From Candidatus Saganbacteria bacterium (GTDB lineage: Bacteria > Margulisbacteria > WOR-1 > O2-12-FULL-45-9), in NCBI GenBank assembly GCA_016219705.1, contig JACRKQ010000012.1, forward strand, positions 1 to 59,466: a DNA stretch of 59,466 nt, in the 5' to 3' direction. This document shows positions 7,736 to 15,418 of the stretch, piece by piece (the first letter of the stretch is position 1; every line of letters starts with the position of its first letter). Position numbers and translations under genes: made by a program. The notes below the pieces were generated by a model. The model worked only from the letters and a program-made list of their open reading frames with translations. It did not search any database and was not told the DNA's origin.

Positions 7736-7830
7736 CATGCTCGAAACCTAAGAATGAATTCTCGGTTCCTCGCATGAGAATAAAAAAAAATGGAACCGCT
7801 CCGATGTTCATCGGAGCAGGTTCCATTTTT
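7736..7830 (+). promoter_or_regulatory. Putative attenuator ahead of the SLH protein gene
   Basis: Three mutually exclusive helices can be drawn. Helix A pairs CATGCTCGAAACC (7736-7748) with GGTTCCTCGCATG (7764-7776), 10 of 13 pairs. Helix B pairs CGGTTCC (7763-7769) with GGAACCG (7792-7798), perfectly. Helix C is a terminator-like hairpin, AAAAATGGAACCGCTCCGATG (7786-7806) with its complement at 7809-7830, one bulge and a run of five Ts. B would block C and A would block B, the usual anti-antiterminator layout. The ligand or signal is unknown. Confidence 0.45.
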
Positions 7831-9231
7831 ACCAGTTTTAGTTTTTCAATCGTGTTACTGTTCCTGCTGGTCACTGCCGCATTGGCTGCTGACAGCAGTA
7901 TAAAGTTCAAAGATATGCCGGATAATCATTGGGCGGCGCCGGCGGTTTATGACCTGGTTAAGTTAGGGGTGACCAAAGGCTATCCCGACGGGACTTTCCG
8001 GGGTGATAAGCAAATTTCTCGCTACGAAACGGCGCTATTTCTCTCTAAGCTTGCCAAGTCGCTGACTGGGAATTCGACGCTGAAAAAAGATATCGACTTG
8101 TTCCGTCAGGAAATTGTCGCCTGGCAGCAAAAACCGCAAAAAGGGATGTTGGACGGCAGTTACCAGGCTGCCTGGAAGTTCTGCAACCTGCTGGCTAATA
8201 CGGACGCGCGCGGCGCCCTGGCCAATTATCGCCTGCAATTAGGTTCAACTTATAAATTGGGAGACAGCGCTGATATCAGGGTTGGTCTTGACACGACAGA
8301 TTATGGATATTTCAATGATGGGTTATCGACTACCGGAATTGTGGCGACAGATTTATTGGATATTACCTCCAACCTTAAACTTAGCGCGAGTTCTATCGGT
8401 TGGCCCGACCCGGTTGAGCTCAAGCTCTCTGTCGGGCCGGGGCCCAAGCAGCACACGGCGGACCCGACGGGGATAATTTCCAGCGAAGTTGGCGTTACCT
8501 ATCTTCGGCCGTATACCGGGATTACGGTGGCAACTTCATTCTGGGGGACAAAAGTCGCCGCTGGTTATGAGGCGCGCGGCCACGCAGCTTCCGGTCGCAT
8601 CACGGCCAATAATATTTTCGGAACATTGGGTTATGAGTTCAAAGGGATCCCTTTAATTGATCAATTACAATTGACAGCTACCGGACAGCAGCTTTCAACC
8701 GGCCAATATTCAATCGCGAATCGCGACCTTCGGGCTTCAATCGTCATGAATTTTCCTCTGGGTAATAAAATTGAAGCTGGCGGGACGTTGGGCTTAAGCG
8801 GTCAGGATCGTTCAAAATGGTTGGTTGGCGGCAGTGTGGCCATCAATGACGTTTGGGATACGGGGACTGTCGCGGTCATAAAAGCGGCCAAAGTCGGCGC
8901 TGGTTTTATCGACGATCGTTTTGCGGCGGCGGAGATTGACTTGGCCGGTTTTGATAATTTTAACCGCCCGCTGGTCAATGGCTCGGTAAATATCGGCGGA
9001 CAAATTGTCCAATCGGTTTCGGACGATTTAAAACTTGTCGGTAAAGGCGATGTTCGCCTGCAGCCGGATTATACTTATGCCGGGATCAAAGGACGGCTAA
9101 CGGCTGAAGGAGGAATTTCTTACGCTGTTGCGCCCAATACGACTTTTGACGCCCGCTATCGTTTTTCTCATGATAAATCAACCAACACGAAATCAGATCT
9201 CGCCGCGTTGGGGCTCGTTTACCAGTTTTGA
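7774..9231 (+). CDS. SLH-domain outer-membrane porin-like protein
   Basis: Signal peptide with hydrophobic core SIVLLFLLVTAALAA, then one S-layer homology domain (FKDMPDNHWAAPAVYDLVKL ... YPDGTFRGDKQISRYETALFL), a short helical stretch, then about 370 residues of alternating beta strands ending in LAALGLVYQF, a terminal-Phe barrel signature. This is the plan of porins that anchor the outer membrane to secondary wall polymer. The start is uncertain: MRIKK at 7774 gives a basic n-region, but ATG 7804 lies exactly in the loop of the leader hairpin, and the upstream ORF start (7699) would not give a signal peptide. Its stop overlaps birA. Confidence 0.85.
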   Translation: MRIKKNGTAPMFIGAGSIFTSFSFSIVLLFLLVTAALAADSSIKFKDMPDNHWAAPAVYDLVKLGVTKGYPDGTFRGDKQISRYETALFLSKLAKSLTGNSTLKKDIDLFRQEIVAWQQKPQKGMLDGSYQAAWKFCNLLANTDARGALANYRLQLGSTYKLGDSADIRVGLDTTDYGYFNDGLSTTGIVATDLLDITSNLKLSASSIGWPDPVELKLSVGPGPKQHTADPTGIISSEVGVTYLRPYTGITVATSFWGTKVAAGYEARGHAASGRITANNIFGTLGYEFKGIPLIDQLQLTATGQQLSTGQYSIANRDLRASIVMNFPLGNKIEAGGTLGLSGQDRSKWLVGGSVAINDVWDTGTVAVIKAAKVGAGFIDDRFAAAEIDLAGFDNFNRPLVNGSVNIGGQIVQSVSDDLKLVGKGDVRLQPDYTYAGIKGRLTAEGGISYAVAPNTTFDARYRFSHDKSTNTKSDLAALGLVYQF

Positions 9232-9782
9232 TAATCGGCAAGCAGATTTTCCACTATTCAACAATAGATTCCACCAATACGGAAGCGAAGCGGTTAATCG
9301 CTTCTGGTCAGGCGGCTGAAGGAGCAGTTATAATTGCCGACGCGCAGACAACCGGCCGCGGTAAACCGGGAAGCAGCTGGTTCTCGCCGCCGGATTTGGG
9401 CCTCTACTTGTCAGCGGCGGTCAAACCTTATAAAAATCAAGCGGACTTAACGAACCTAACGTCTGTGGCCGCTGCCGCTGTCGCGGACTTAATTAAAGAT
9501 TTGACGCGATTGGAAGCCGCTATTAAATTGTCTAATGATATTCTGCTTAGCGGCAAAAAAGTTTGCGGAATACTTTGCGAACATTTAACCTCCGGGTTTG
9601 TTGTCATTGGCATTGGTTTAAACGTTAATCATCTGTCAACCTCTTTTCCGGCTGAATTGGCCGGTCAGGCGACGTCATTACAGATAGAGACGGGAGATGT
9701 TTTTGATTTGACCGCCGTGCGGCAAAAAATATTAGAACAGCTCAATCGTCATTACCTTGCCTATTTACGAGAAATTTGCTAA
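9228..9782 (+). CDS. birA: Biotin--[acetyl-CoA-carboxylase] ligase, short form
   Basis: Attaches biotin to the carboxylase carrier protein. Conserved features: STIDSTNTEAKRL, the GRGKPGSSWFSPP adenylate loop, the KLSNDILLSGKKVCGIL substrate motif (usual KWPND) and GIGLNVN. At 184 residues it lacks the N-terminal helix-turn-helix, so it is not a repressor, and is also short at the C-terminus, where a small SH3-like domain normally sits. TTG start, overlapping the previous stop as TTGA, implies translational coupling. The last codons contain the -10 box of aroH. Confidence 0.85.
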   Translation: MIIGKQIFHYSTIDSTNTEAKRLIASGQAAEGAVIIADAQTTGRGKPGSSWFSPPDLGLYLSAAVKPYKNQADLTNLTSVAAAAVADLIKDLTRLEAAIKLSNDILLSGKKVCGILCEHLTSGFVVIGIGLNVNHLSTSFPAELAGQATSLQIETGDVFDLTAVRQKILEQLNRHYLAYLREIC

Positions 9783-9791
9783 CATAAATAG

Positions 9792-10142
9792 ATGGCACTA
9801 CGGGGAATTAGAGGCGCTACGACAGCTGATGCGAATGAACGCGAGGTAATTGTCTCTGCTACCAAAGAGCTATTGCAGGCCGTGGCGGCCAAAAACAAAT
9901 TAAAGATCCCGGAGATTACTTCTATTATTTTTACCACTACCCCCGATCTGAATGCGGAATTTCCGGCGGTGGCGGCGCGGGAGCTGGGGTGGGAACAGAC
10001 CCCATTGTTATGCGCGACAGAAATTGCCGTGCCGGGGAGTTTGGGTCTATGTATCCGTGTTTTGCTCCACATCAATAGCAATAAAAAACAAGCCGCAATG
10101 GAGCACGTCTATCTCAAAGCGGCGGTCGGGTTGAGGAGGTAA
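9792..10142 (+). CDS. aroH: Chorismate mutase, AroH type
   Basis: Monofunctional chorismate mutase of the trimeric Bacillus AroH fold, converting chorismate to prephenate. 116 residues: RGIRGATTADANERE near the N-terminus with the active-site Arg, TTTPDLNAEFPAVAAREL in the middle, and IRVLLHIN...VYLKAAVGLRR at the end. A TGCTAACAT extended -10 lies six bases before the ATG, so the mRNA may be leaderless. It is followed after 7 bp by DAHP synthase, the first step of the same pathway. Confidence 0.9.
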   Translation: MALRGIRGATTADANEREVIVSATKELLQAVAAKNKLKIPEITSIIFTTTPDLNAEFPAVAARELGWEQTPLLCATEIAVPGSLGLCIRVLLHINSNKKQAAMEHVYLKAAVGLRR

Positions 10143-10149
10143 CTATTAA

Positions 10150-11169
10150 ATGATCATTATCATGCGGCCGGATGCGACAGAGCGGCAGGTTAATTCTATC
10201 GTTGATAAACTCAAAGCCCATGGCTTTGGCGTCCATCTCTCCAAAGGGGTGGAGCGGACCGTTATCGGCGCGATTGGCGACAAGAGCTCGATTGAACTGG
10301 AAAGCCTGCAGATGATGCCGGGGGTTTCCGAGATTGTCCCCATCAGAAAACCGTACAAACTTGTCAGTCGTGAATTCAAGAAAGAAGATACCATCGTTTC
10401 TCTCTCGGCCGAGGTTAAAGTAGGCGCCGGGCAAAAAATCCTGATCATTGCCGGACCCTGTTCGGTTGAAGGGGAAAAACAGATTATCGAAATTGCCGAA
10501 TTGGTAAAAGCCGCTGGGGCTAATGCTTTGCGGGGCGGGGCGTTCAAGCCCCGGACTTCCCCTTACGCCTTTCAAGGTTTAGGGGAGACCGGCCTTAAAT
10601 ATTTAGCCGCGGCCAGTAAAAAGACCGATTTGCCAATCGTCACCGAAGTTATGGACACGCGCGACGTCGCTCTCGTCGCCAAATATGCCGATATGCTGCA
10701 GGTTGGCGCGCGCAATATGCAAAACTTCAATTTGTTAAAAGAAGTCGGCAAGACTAAAAAACCGATTTTACTTAAAAGAGGGCCGGGTTCAACAATAAAA
10801 GATTTATTGATGTCGGCGGAATACATATTGTCGGAGGGGAATAATCAAGTTGTCTTGTGTGAACGGGGAATTAAAACCTTTGAAGATTCCACCCGTAACA
10901 CTCTTGATCTGAATGCTGTTCCGGTCATCAAAAAATGGTCGCATCTGCCGGTTGTAGTTGATCCCAGTCATGGGACAGGAGAGTGGGATCTGGTACCGGC
11001 GATGGCCAAAGCGGCGATTGCGGCGGGGGCGGATGGGCTGGCGATAGAAGTCCATCAGAAACCCGAAGCGGCTTTATCCGACGGCGCGCAATCATTGAAA
11101 CCGGATACTTTTGCCCAATTGATAAAGGAGCTGCGTCTGGTGGCGAAAGCGGTGGGGCGGGAGTTGTAA
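10150..11169 (+). CDS. aroF: 3-deoxy-7-phosphoheptulonate synthase, type I-beta
   Basis: Condenses PEP and erythrose 4-phosphate to start the shikimate pathway. 339 residues: an N-terminal ferredoxin-like regulatory domain ([18 protein letters not shown], about residues 1-70) followed by the barrel with [45 protein letters not shown] and [23 protein letters not shown] is 10 nt upstream. The regulatory domain suggests feedback inhibition by an aromatic amino acid or prephenate. The last codons ([10 protein letters not shown]) recur in diverged form at the end of glpD, 7.8 kb downstream. Confidence 0.95.
   Translation: MIIIMRPDATERQVNSIVDKLKAHGFGVHLSKGVERTVIGAIGDKSSIELESLQMMPGVSEIVPIRKPYKLVSREFKKEDTIVSLSAEVKVGAGQKILIIAGPCSVEGEKQIIEIAELVKAAGANALRGGAFKPRTSPYAFQGLGETGLKYLAAASKKTDLPIVTEVMDTRDVALVAKYADMLQVGARNMQNFNLLKEVGKTKKPILLKRGPGSTIKDLLMSAEYILSEGNNQVVLCERGIKTFEDSTRNTLDLNAVPVIKKWSHLPVVVDPSHGTGEWDLVPAMAKAAIAAGADGLAIEVHQKPEAALSDGAQSLKPDTFAQLIKELRLVAKAVGREL
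11140..11169 (+). repeat. aroF 3' end, left copy of a diverged direct repeat
   Basis: GTGGCGAAAGCGGTGGGGCGGG... to the TAA matches 18914-18943 at 22 of 30 positions. Six codon pairs differ, four of them only at the third base. It marks the left edge of the accessory block 11170-18943. Confidence 0.4.
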
Positions 11170-11175
11170 GTTAGT

Positions 11176-11475
11176 ATGGCTAATAAATTGTATGGCAAAT
11201 TATTGGAAACCGTTACCGATGTTTCTGGCCGCAAAATAAATCTTTATCTAAATAGTTATAAACACATAATTAATAAGCATAATAAATTTGAGCTTTGGAT
11301 AAAACATTGGAAAAGAGTTATGGAAACTGTTAAACCCGATAAAAATGATTATTATGAGGATTTATTGGAAAATAGTGAAAAGATTCAAATACGAGTAATT
11401 AAGGAGAAAGGAGAGTATTTAATAAAAACAGCTATAATTGGCAAGGGGGTTATCACTAAATGGAAAAGAATATAG
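11176..11475 (+). CDS. Small protein resembling PBECR/RelE-like nuclease toxins
   Basis: A 99-residue, Lys-rich protein starting 7 bp after aroF. The pattern GRKINLYLNSYKHIINKH, followed by an acidic NDYYEDLLENSEKIQIRVI stretch and an IKTAIIGKGVITKWKRI end, is like the small HI-x3-H nuclease domains found in phage and toxin proteins, but the match is by eye only. Its DNA is clearly more AT-rich than aroF, so it is likely acquired. It overlaps the next gene by 16 bp, as toxin-antitoxin pairs often do. It could equally be a phage orphan. Confidence 0.5.
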   Translation: MANKLYGKLLETVTDVSGRKINLYLNSYKHIINKHNKFELWIKHWKRVMETVKPDKNDYYEDLLENSEKIQIRVIKEKGEYLIKTAIIGKGVITKWKRI

Positions 11476-11852
11476 TTTTTGAAATCGAGTATGATAAAGT
11501 ATTGGATGTGTTAAAGATATACGAGAAAAAACATAACCCTAAAAATATTGATTTTTTTCAATTTGAGAACCTGCCAATATATGTAATAGCTGAGAACGGC
11601 AATATAATTGGGATTGAATATTTTGAATATAAAAAACATGTGAAAGAATTCTATGGAGATAAAAAGAAAGAAATGGGGTTTAAAAATCAAAAACAAGCAG
11701 AGGAATTCCTACGAGGGAGTTTTTATTCTTTTTATAGGAATGAGTTTTCTGGCGGAAAAATAACCAGGATGGAAAACAGAAGAATAGAGATTAAAAATAC
11801 TTATTCTGAAAAGAAAATGCTGCGTAATTTAGAAGATTTAGTACCGGCTTAG
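11460..11852 (+). CDS. Unknown partner protein of the 11176 gene
   Basis: 130 residues, charged and Tyr/Phe-rich, with no signal peptide or membrane segment. ATG at 11460 lies inside the end of the previous gene after GGGGGT, so expression is probably coupled. AT-rich like its partner. If the upstream protein is a toxin this would be the candidate immunity protein; I do not recognise the family. Confidence 0.5.
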   Translation: MEKNIVFEIEYDKVLDVLKIYEKKHNPKNIDFFQFENLPIYVIAENGNIIGIEYFEYKKHVKEFYGDKKKEMGFKNQKQAEEFLRGSFYSFYRNEFSGGKITRMENRRIEIKNTYSEKKMLRNLEDLVPA

Positions 11853-11924
11853 TTAATATTTTGCTAACAATCGTTTCGGATAGTAAGCAATGACTGTATA
11901 TTATGAGAAACGATAAAAAACCTT

Positions 11925-11981
11925 AATTGATAAAAATTGATATTCATTGAAATTTCTGATTTTAATCAAGGATAAACAATC
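11925..11981 (+). promoter_or_regulatory. Conserved hairpin leader of the first methyltransferase copy
   Basis: TTGATAAAAAT pairs with ATTTTAATCAA across TGATATTCATTGAA..., followed by AAGGATAAACAATC and the ATG. The same leader precedes the gene at 13574 (about 13515-13573), where TGATAAAAAT/ATTTTTATCA pairs perfectly. Two copies with compatible folding suggest a functional RNA leader or operator, or simply a recent duplication. Confidence 0.45.
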
Positions 11982-12266
11982 ATGGCAATGCATCGTATTC
12001 CCAGACCTTTATTGAGACCGAGCGCTCATCCTCGCCTTCAGGCGAACTGGGCGATAAAAAATGCGCGCTTGCTAGCCCAAAGAAAAACACAAGCAGAAGA
12101 GAGACGCCAACTTTTAGAAAAGCTGGATGGCTCTAAACTGCACACGCTAGAGGCAGTTGCTGGAGCTGAATCAGCCTTTAATGAACTAAAAGTGAAAAAG
12201 TTGCTGCATTTAGCGGATTTTCAAATGGTTTTAGGTCTATATCAAATCAACGCCAGAAAAGTTTAG
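11982..12266 (+). pseudogene. Internally deleted copy of the methyltransferase family
   Basis: The 94-residue product begins MAMHRIPRPLLR, like the 13574 gene (MAIGRIPGHLLR), and ends LYQINARKV, like the 14656 gene. The SAM-binding core is missing. The final 44 bp are identical to 15240-15283. It is best explained as a recombination product joining the 5' end of one copy to the 3' end of another. It has an SD (AAGGA) and could still be translated, but no methyltransferase activity is expected. Confidence 0.6.
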
Positions 12267-12279
12267 GCGTGTTTTCATA
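12236..12279 (+). repeat. 44-bp exact direct repeat, copy 1
   Basis: TCTATATCAAATCAACGCC... through GGCGTGTTTTCATA, identical to 15240-15283. It covers the last codons of two methyltransferase copies and a small ACGCC/GGCGT stem after the coding end that may act as a weak terminator. Confidence 0.8.
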
Positions 12280-12395
12280 GAAATATGAAAATTTAGCGTT
12301 TTTAAATCAAGCGGCGGAATCGCCGACCCCTATTTTGTGATTTGATTCTTTTAGTTTTTTGGGGTATTCTTATTTTTTAGCGGGAGGTGATGGCA

Positions 12396-12623
12396 ATGAA
12401 AAAGATGGCTGAAAAATATGCCAGCATTATTCTTAAGGGCATAAAGACTCTGCCGGTTAGTGATGTGAAAGAACTTGCTAAATATGTACAATTTCTTTAT
12501 TTTAATCGAGCAGAAAGCAATTATGAACAGTTATTCGGCAGGGCGAAAAGCGCGGCCGAAAAAAAAGGGTATTCACTAAAAAACATCAACAAATTAATCA
12601 AGGCGGTCAGGAGTAATTCATAA
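12396..12623 (+). CDS. Putative antitoxin of the PIN-domain pair
   Basis: 75 residues, helical and charged (KKMAEKYASIILKGIKTLPVSDVKELAKYVQFLYF). The track begins at GTG 12387; ATG 12396 is better placed, 8 nt after GGGAGG. It sits 10 bp upstream of the PIN protein, the standard antitoxin-first order. No clear DNA-binding fold can be read by eye, so the call rests on size, position and partner. Confidence 0.6.
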   Translation: MKKMAEKYASIILKGIKTLPVSDVKELAKYVQFLYFNRAESNYEQLFGRAKSAAEKKGYSLKNINKLIKAVRSNS

Positions 12624-12633
12624 TAATCCTGTG

Positions 12634-13047
12634 ATGCATCGATTAGTAATAGATACAAATATATTGATTTCAAGTTTGTGGGGCAACAAACCTCGGGAAT
12701 TGATTAACCTTTGGTTAAATGGCACTGTTCGAGTTTTAAGCACGCCGGCGATTATTGAAGAATATCTCTCAGTCTTGTCCCGCTTTGAATTAAGCCTGGA
12801 TGATATGCAGAAATGGACACGGTTATTTATTGAAAGGACAGAGAGAATAAGAGAGGAGACACTTGTAGATATTATAAAGGACGATCCGGCAGATAACAAG
12901 TTTTTATCTTGTGCTGTGGGTGGCAAGGCGGGTTATGTCGTTTCCGGCGATAAGCATCTTCTAAAAATAAAAAAATACAGTAATGTTGTCGTAATCAAAG
13001 TTTCAGATTTCCTTGGTATTTATCATCACGCTTTTGAAAGTTATTAA
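12634..13047 (+). CDS. PIN-domain ribonuclease toxin
   Basis: 137 residues of the PIN_3/COG1569 'putative toxin' type: VIDTNILISSLW with the first catalytic Asp, the central STPAIIEEYLSVLSR with Glu, and DDPADNKFLSCAVGGKAGYVVSGDKHLL with the last acidic residues. Mg-dependent RNase expected, neutralised by the protein encoded just upstream. ATG 12634 preferred to GTG 12631. It lies between copies of the methyltransferase family, in an AT-rich accessory block. Confidence 0.8.
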   Translation: MHRLVIDTNILISSLWGNKPRELINLWLNGTVRVLSTPAIIEEYLSVLSRFELSLDDMQKWTRLFIERTERIREETLVDIIKDDPADNKFLSCAVGGKAGYVVSGDKHLLKIKKYSNVVVIKVSDFLGIYHHAFESY

Positions 13048-13091
13048 TTCGGTTGCTAGCCCTGACAACCGTTTCCTATAGTATACAATAG

Positions 13092-13226
13092 CAGATCAAT
13101 AGGATTGACGAACGCAGCATTAAGCTGGATCTGGAGCCGCTGCTGGAAAATCAGAGTTTCATTAGAGATTTTTCCGGAAATATTAAGGCGGTTCTGCTCA
13201 AGAAACTTGATGAGAACTGGCGGTAG
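13092..13226 (+). pseudogene. Remnant of an unidentified gene
   Basis: A 44-codon open stretch bounded upstream by TAG encodes RIDERSIKLDLEPLLENQ and IKAVLLKKLDENWR before a stop. Its composition and heptad-like helices look like genuine protein, but there is no start codon. It is in a different frame from the track ORF at 13105-13377, which I regard as a shadow. Parent family not recognised. Confidence 0.35.
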
Positions 13227-13573
13227 CTCTGGTCTGCTAAAACCGTCGGGCTGGAGCTTTAGGGTCCCCGAATCTTGCCAGCTTAAAAAATCTCAAATCT
13301 TATCTCAAATCTCTTTCCCGTATCATCTCGAAGATTTATCCCAAATTTTTTCTCAAATGGCACAAATTATTCCCTAATCATTATTTGATTTTGACGGTTT
13401 GAGAATAATTTTGGTAATTAGTGAATTAGATTGGAGATAGATTTATTGGTGATAATTTGGGAAGGTGATTAGTGATAAAATTTGGGATTTTATGGCACAC
13501 AGGCCAATACTCAAAAATTGATAAAAATTGATATTCATGTGAAATTTCTGATTTTTATCAGTGATAAATAGGC
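13227..13573. other. AT-rich intergenic stretch with short repeats
   Basis: No gene seen. It has two TCTCAAATCT-like units near 13288-13312, several ATTAGTGA/GTGATTAG units near 13418-13476, and the conserved hairpin leader of the next gene from about 13515. The repeats resemble degenerate intergenic repeat elements. Confidence 0.5.
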
Positions 13574-14659
13574 ATGGCAATAGGTCGTATCCCAGGACAT
13601 TTGTTAAGACAAATAACACTCTCCCATCCTCATCAACGCGCCGGTTGGGCGGTACCATTAGAAGATCTTTGTCATGCGGGAGAGAGAAGCCGTCACGAAA
13701 AAATTCGGGAACTAGTTTTGCAGGATTGCCCAGAAGAGGCCAGCTTTTGGTCAGATACATATGATAGGAACGACACTTCTTTGGCAGAATATAGTTTACG
13801 AAGGGAACTACACAGGAAAAGAATGGTTATCGCTTTTCAAAAATTATCTTTGAGCAGTCATCTTGATTATCATGATCTTGCTCTACTTTATTATGCCCTG
13901 CAATCTGGCCGGTATTGTTTAGGAACGGGGGGTAATGCCGGAATTATTGTTACCGCACTGCGAGATTTAAAGGTGCGGCGCATTTCTTCTCCAAACATTT
14001 TAGTTTTGGGCTTTTCCTCCGTCTACTCATTAGAAAATCTTGCGGCGCTTCTTAAATTAGTCGGCTTTAAGAATGCCAATATTGTAGCGTTGAATATTGC
14101 TCTTGCTCCTTTGACTATGGCCAAAGAAGAATTTGGCGGGAAAATTTGCGGCTATCCTATAAGTTATGTGAAAGGCGACGCCAGAGAATTGCCCTTTGCC
14201 AACAGCTCCTTTGATTTGGTTGCCACGCATCTGTTTTTAGGACATTTCCCTAATAATGAAAAAAAATGTGTTTTGGAAGAGGCATACCGCGTGCTGCAAA
14301 AAGGCAGAGACTTTGTAGATGCAGAAATAGTTGTTGAGCAATGGTTCGATAAGGCTGAATATATAAAGACTTTTGCAGAGTTAGGAAAAAAATTTAAAGG
14401 AACAAGTAACGAACGAAAACGCGCCGGCGATTACTTAAAAAAATTTGCCTCTTTTTTCCCATTTTATCCCTATACCTTATCCCCTTATTTTAATCCAGGG
14501 TATCCTTATGAGCGATTATTTGATGTTTCGTGGTTTATTCGCATTAAAGTAGACTTAGATAAACAGGGCTTTGTTGCAGATCTTCACGGTTCAAATCCTC
14601 AAGCCTTATACCCTGGCTGCGAAGCCCGCATTTGCCAGATTCGGGCGCGGAAAGAGTGA
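13574..14659 (+). CDS. SAM-dependent methyltransferase-like protein, full-length copy
   Basis: 361 residues. The first 120 are an unknown helical domain; a class I methyltransferase fold follows: ILVLGFSSVYSLENLAALL as a degenerate motif I (normally GxGxG), acidic motif II replaced by IVALNIA, then YVKGDARELPFANSSFDLVATHLFLGHF as motifs III/IV and a LEEAYRVLQKGRDFVDAE post-motif. Loss of the glycine-rich loop and of the motif II acid makes SAM binding uncertain. The leader hairpin is shared with the 11982 copy. It overlaps the next gene as GTGA. Confidence 0.7.
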   Translation: MAIGRIPGHLLRQITLSHPHQRAGWAVPLEDLCHAGERSRHEKIRELVLQDCPEEASFWSDTYDRNDTSLAEYSLRRELHRKRMVIAFQKLSLSSHLDYHDLALLYYALQSGRYCLGTGGNAGIIVTALRDLKVRRISSPNILVLGFSSVYSLENLAALLKLVGFKNANIVALNIALAPLTMAKEEFGGKICGYPISYVKGDARELPFANSSFDLVATHLFLGHFPNNEKKCVLEEAYRVLQKGRDFVDAEIVVEQWFDKAEYIKTFAELGKKFKGTSNERKRAGDYLKKFASFFPFYPYTLSPYFNPGYPYERLFDVSWFIRIKVDLDKQGFVADLHGSNPQALYPGCEARICQIRARKE

Positions 14660-15270
14660 AAAAGAATGATTACAAATTTACAACCATATATTCCCTGGAA
14701 AATCTGGGGGCGATCCTATCTCTGGTTGGTTTTAAAAACGCCACAATTGTTGCCCTGGATATTTCTGCCTCTCCTCTGGAAAAAGCCAGGGCGCATTTCG
14801 GCCGGACCGTCTTTGGGTTTCCGGTTGAATACGTCCAGGGCGATGCCTTGGCGCTGCCCTTCGACAATGATAGTTTTGACCTCGTAACGACGCATCTTTT
14901 TATGACTCATATCGCGGATCAACGCAAGAATCAAGTACTGGCTGAGGCCGGCCGCGTTTTAAGACGCGACAGGGAGTTTATAGATGAAGAGATTGTTGTT
15001 CCACCCGGAACCGATCTGGACAAATATAAATGGTTTTATGCAACTTTAGCAGATGAATTTCCTGGAACACCAGAGCAGAAAGCTAAGGTCGCGCAATATA
15101 TGGTGGAACTTGGCGCTTATTCTGAATTTTATCCCTATGGAAGCGAGAAATCTCTCGTCGCAAGTATGAATAGTAACGGGTTTGAGGCGCACTTAGGCGG
15201 TCTTCAAGAAAAACGTCTTTATGTGAACGTCTGTGCCTCTCTATATCAAATCAACGCCAGAAAAGTTTAG
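14656..15270 (+). CDS. Methyltransferase-like paralogue lacking the N-terminal domain
   Basis: Residues from YSLENLGAILSLVGFKNATIVALDIS onward align with the second half of the 13574 protein (shared VQGDALALPFDNDSFDLVTTHLFMTH, RVLRRDREFID). The N-terminal domain and motif I are cut away. The motif II acid (ALDIS) is present, unlike its neighbour. GTG 14656 overlaps the previous TGA, so the two are translated in tandem; the pair may work together as one split enzyme, or this may be a decaying copy. The last 44 bp match 12236-12279. Confidence 0.6.
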   Translation: MKKNDYKFTTIYSLENLGAILSLVGFKNATIVALDISASPLEKARAHFGRTVFGFPVEYVQGDALALPFDNDSFDLVTTHLFMTHIADQRKNQVLAEAGRVLRRDREFIDEEIVVPPGTDLDKYKWFYATLADEFPGTPEQKAKVAQYMVELGAYSEFYPYGSEKSLVASMNSNGFEAHLGGLQEKRLYVNVCASLYQINARKV

Positions 15271-15283
15271 GCGTGTTTTCATA
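15240..15283 (+). repeat. 44-bp exact direct repeat, copy 2
   Basis: Identical to 12236-12279; it covers the codons for LYQINARKV and the following 15 bases. Exact identity between otherwise diverged genes points to recent recombination. Just downstream, 15286-15345 is an open stretch (INSDLSEDDLNDFRQFLK, stop) that looks like the tail of another lost gene. Confidence 0.8.
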
Positions 15284-15376
15284 AAATATATTAATTCCGA
15301 TTTATCCGAAGATGATTTAAATGATTTCAGGCAATTTTTAAAATAGAGTGAAATTATTTGTAGAAGGGGTCGAGAA

Positions 15377-15409
15377 ATGTTTGAGAGATGTTTGAGAGAT
15401 GTTTGAGAG
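15377..15409 (+). repeat. Three tandem 11-bp units
   Basis: ATGTTTGAGAG occurs three times without spacers, ending 10 bp before the SGNH hydrolase start. The 11-bp period is close to one helical turn, so a repeated protein-binding site is possible; replication slippage is the plain alternative. Confidence 0.7.
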
Positions 15410-15418
15410 AAAACAAAT

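Noticed and set aside
13105-13377. 90-residue ORF in the accessory block
   Set aside because: Low-quality composition and out of frame with the better remnant at 13092-13226.
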